Positions 63,523 to 64,000 of a DNA stretch of 64,000 nucleotides are shown here, piece after piece. The stretch lies in contig NZ_JAALFH010000034.1 in the NCBI RefSeq assembly GCF_011058255.1, positions 1 through 64,000 of the forward strand, written 5' to 3'. Both the position numbers and the translations under genes were made by a program. The stretch is from Thioalkalivibrio sp. XN8 (GTDB taxonomy: Bacteria > Pseudomonadota > Gammaproteobacteria > Steroidobacterales > XN24). The notes under the pieces are model-generated. The model was not told where the DNA came from and did not search any database. It saw only the letters and a program-made list of their open reading frames with translations. How positions within the stretch are numbered: the first letter of the stretch is position 1; each line of letters begins with the position of its first letter.

Positions 63523-64000
63523 CTAGTCCCGCTCGAAGGTGTAATAGGCCTCCGCCGCTTCTTCTTCGCCGGAGGTGGCCTCCAGCGACAGCCGGCGGTT
63601 GACCTGGTAGCGCAGGCGCAGCGTGTTCACCGTGTCGAACAGCCCGACCCCGTAGCTGACATAAAGCCCGCTGCCGAGATACTTGCTGACGACCAGCGCA
63701 GTCTCGTCCGGCCCGCTCCGGGCCGACACCGAGAGCCCTTCGAAGCCCAGGCGGCGAGCGAGGTCCTGCACCACGAGGCTGCCGCCGGACAGCGCGAGCG
63801 CATTGGCGGCCTGGTTGACCGACCCCTGCTCGGCGGTATCCAGCTCGTCCACGCCCTTGCCGAGCGCGAGGTAAGCGAGGATCTCCGCCCGCGGCATGGG
63901 CGGGTCGGAGTACAGCGAGATCTCTGGTTGGTCGAGCGTCCCGCGGACCAGGGCGCCGGCGGTGGTGAAGTCGATTTCCCGCTCGGCGCGGATCTCGAGG
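63523..64000 (-). CDS. tamB: TamB, C-terminal part (runs off right edge)
   Basis: The frame is open to the edge, about 158 residues seen. The DUF490 (TamB) C-terminus is clear: GALVRGTLDQPEISLYSDPP followed by MPRAEILAYLALGKG, then VSKYLGSGLYVSYGVGLFDTVN and the final YYTFERD. TamB is a large periplasm-spanning protein of the AsmA/VPS13-like group, anchored in the inner membrane and implicated in outer-membrane protein assembly and lipid transport. The start lies beyond the window. Confidence 0.9.
   Translation of the reverse strand, partial: LEIRAEREIDFTTAGALVRGTLDQPEISLYSDPPMPRAEILAYLALGKGVDELDTAEQGSVNQAANALALSGGSLVVQDLARRLGFEGLSVSARSGPDETALVVSKYLGSGLYVSYGVGLFDTVNTLRLRYQVNRRLSLEATSGEEEAAEAYYTFERD

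Overview
The window is about 64 kb of very GC-rich chromosomal DNA with dense, mostly overlapping genes. It looks like a gammaproteobacterium. The evidence is the rhlB-trxA-rho neighbourhood, a PlsB-type glycerol-3-phosphate acyltransferase, a YrfG-type nucleotidase beside CysQ and DUF3301, and TamB. A genus cannot be assigned from sequence reading alone. I saw no rRNA, tRNA, CRISPR array, prophage or transposase.

Layout. 1-4116: end of a PutP-like Na+/solute symporter, two DUF697-type membrane GTPases and a small alpha/beta hydrolase. 4117-4571: non-coding, with two copies of an unusual hairpin repeat. 4572-6322: SDR dehydrogenase, small lipoprotein, methyltransferase. 6338-10255 (minus): overlapping trehalose operon otsB - GH15 - otsA, divergent from plsB (10354-12810). 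13054-20052: DUF1302 - DUF1329 - Ycf48-like - MMPL/RND envelope cluster. 20086-22185: DUF465, DUF3301, cysQ and yrfG. 22193-25817: rhlB, trxA and rho, followed by a long hairpin. 25969-30710: TlpA-like protein, AAA_14/DUF4143 ATPase with a striking operator-like repeat over its start, and a QmcA/NfeD pair. 30850-38081: LrgAB, diguanylate cyclase, ABC exporter, glutamine amidotransferase, small membrane protein, AbgT transporter.

38210-57153 is the most remarkable region. Two tandem, colinear Mrp/Mbh-type ion-transport modules are separated only by a methyltransferase gene. Each module has MrpE, F, G, an MbhD-like subunit, MrpB, MrpC and MrpD, followed by three further NuoL/M/N-like subunits. 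That makes eight antiporter-like subunits, several of which have lost residues normally needed for proton conduction. No hydrogenase, complex I peripheral-arm or DabA gene is present. A perfect FNR/CRP-type palindrome lies upstream, placed exactly as in a class II activated promoter.

57234-64000: triheme cytochrome c, Cu+-type P-ATPase, DUF2061 protein, a possible 27-residue ORF, a ferric-reductase-like flavoprotein, a BamA/TamA-family protein with one POTRA-like domain, and the C-terminal end of TamB running off the right edge.
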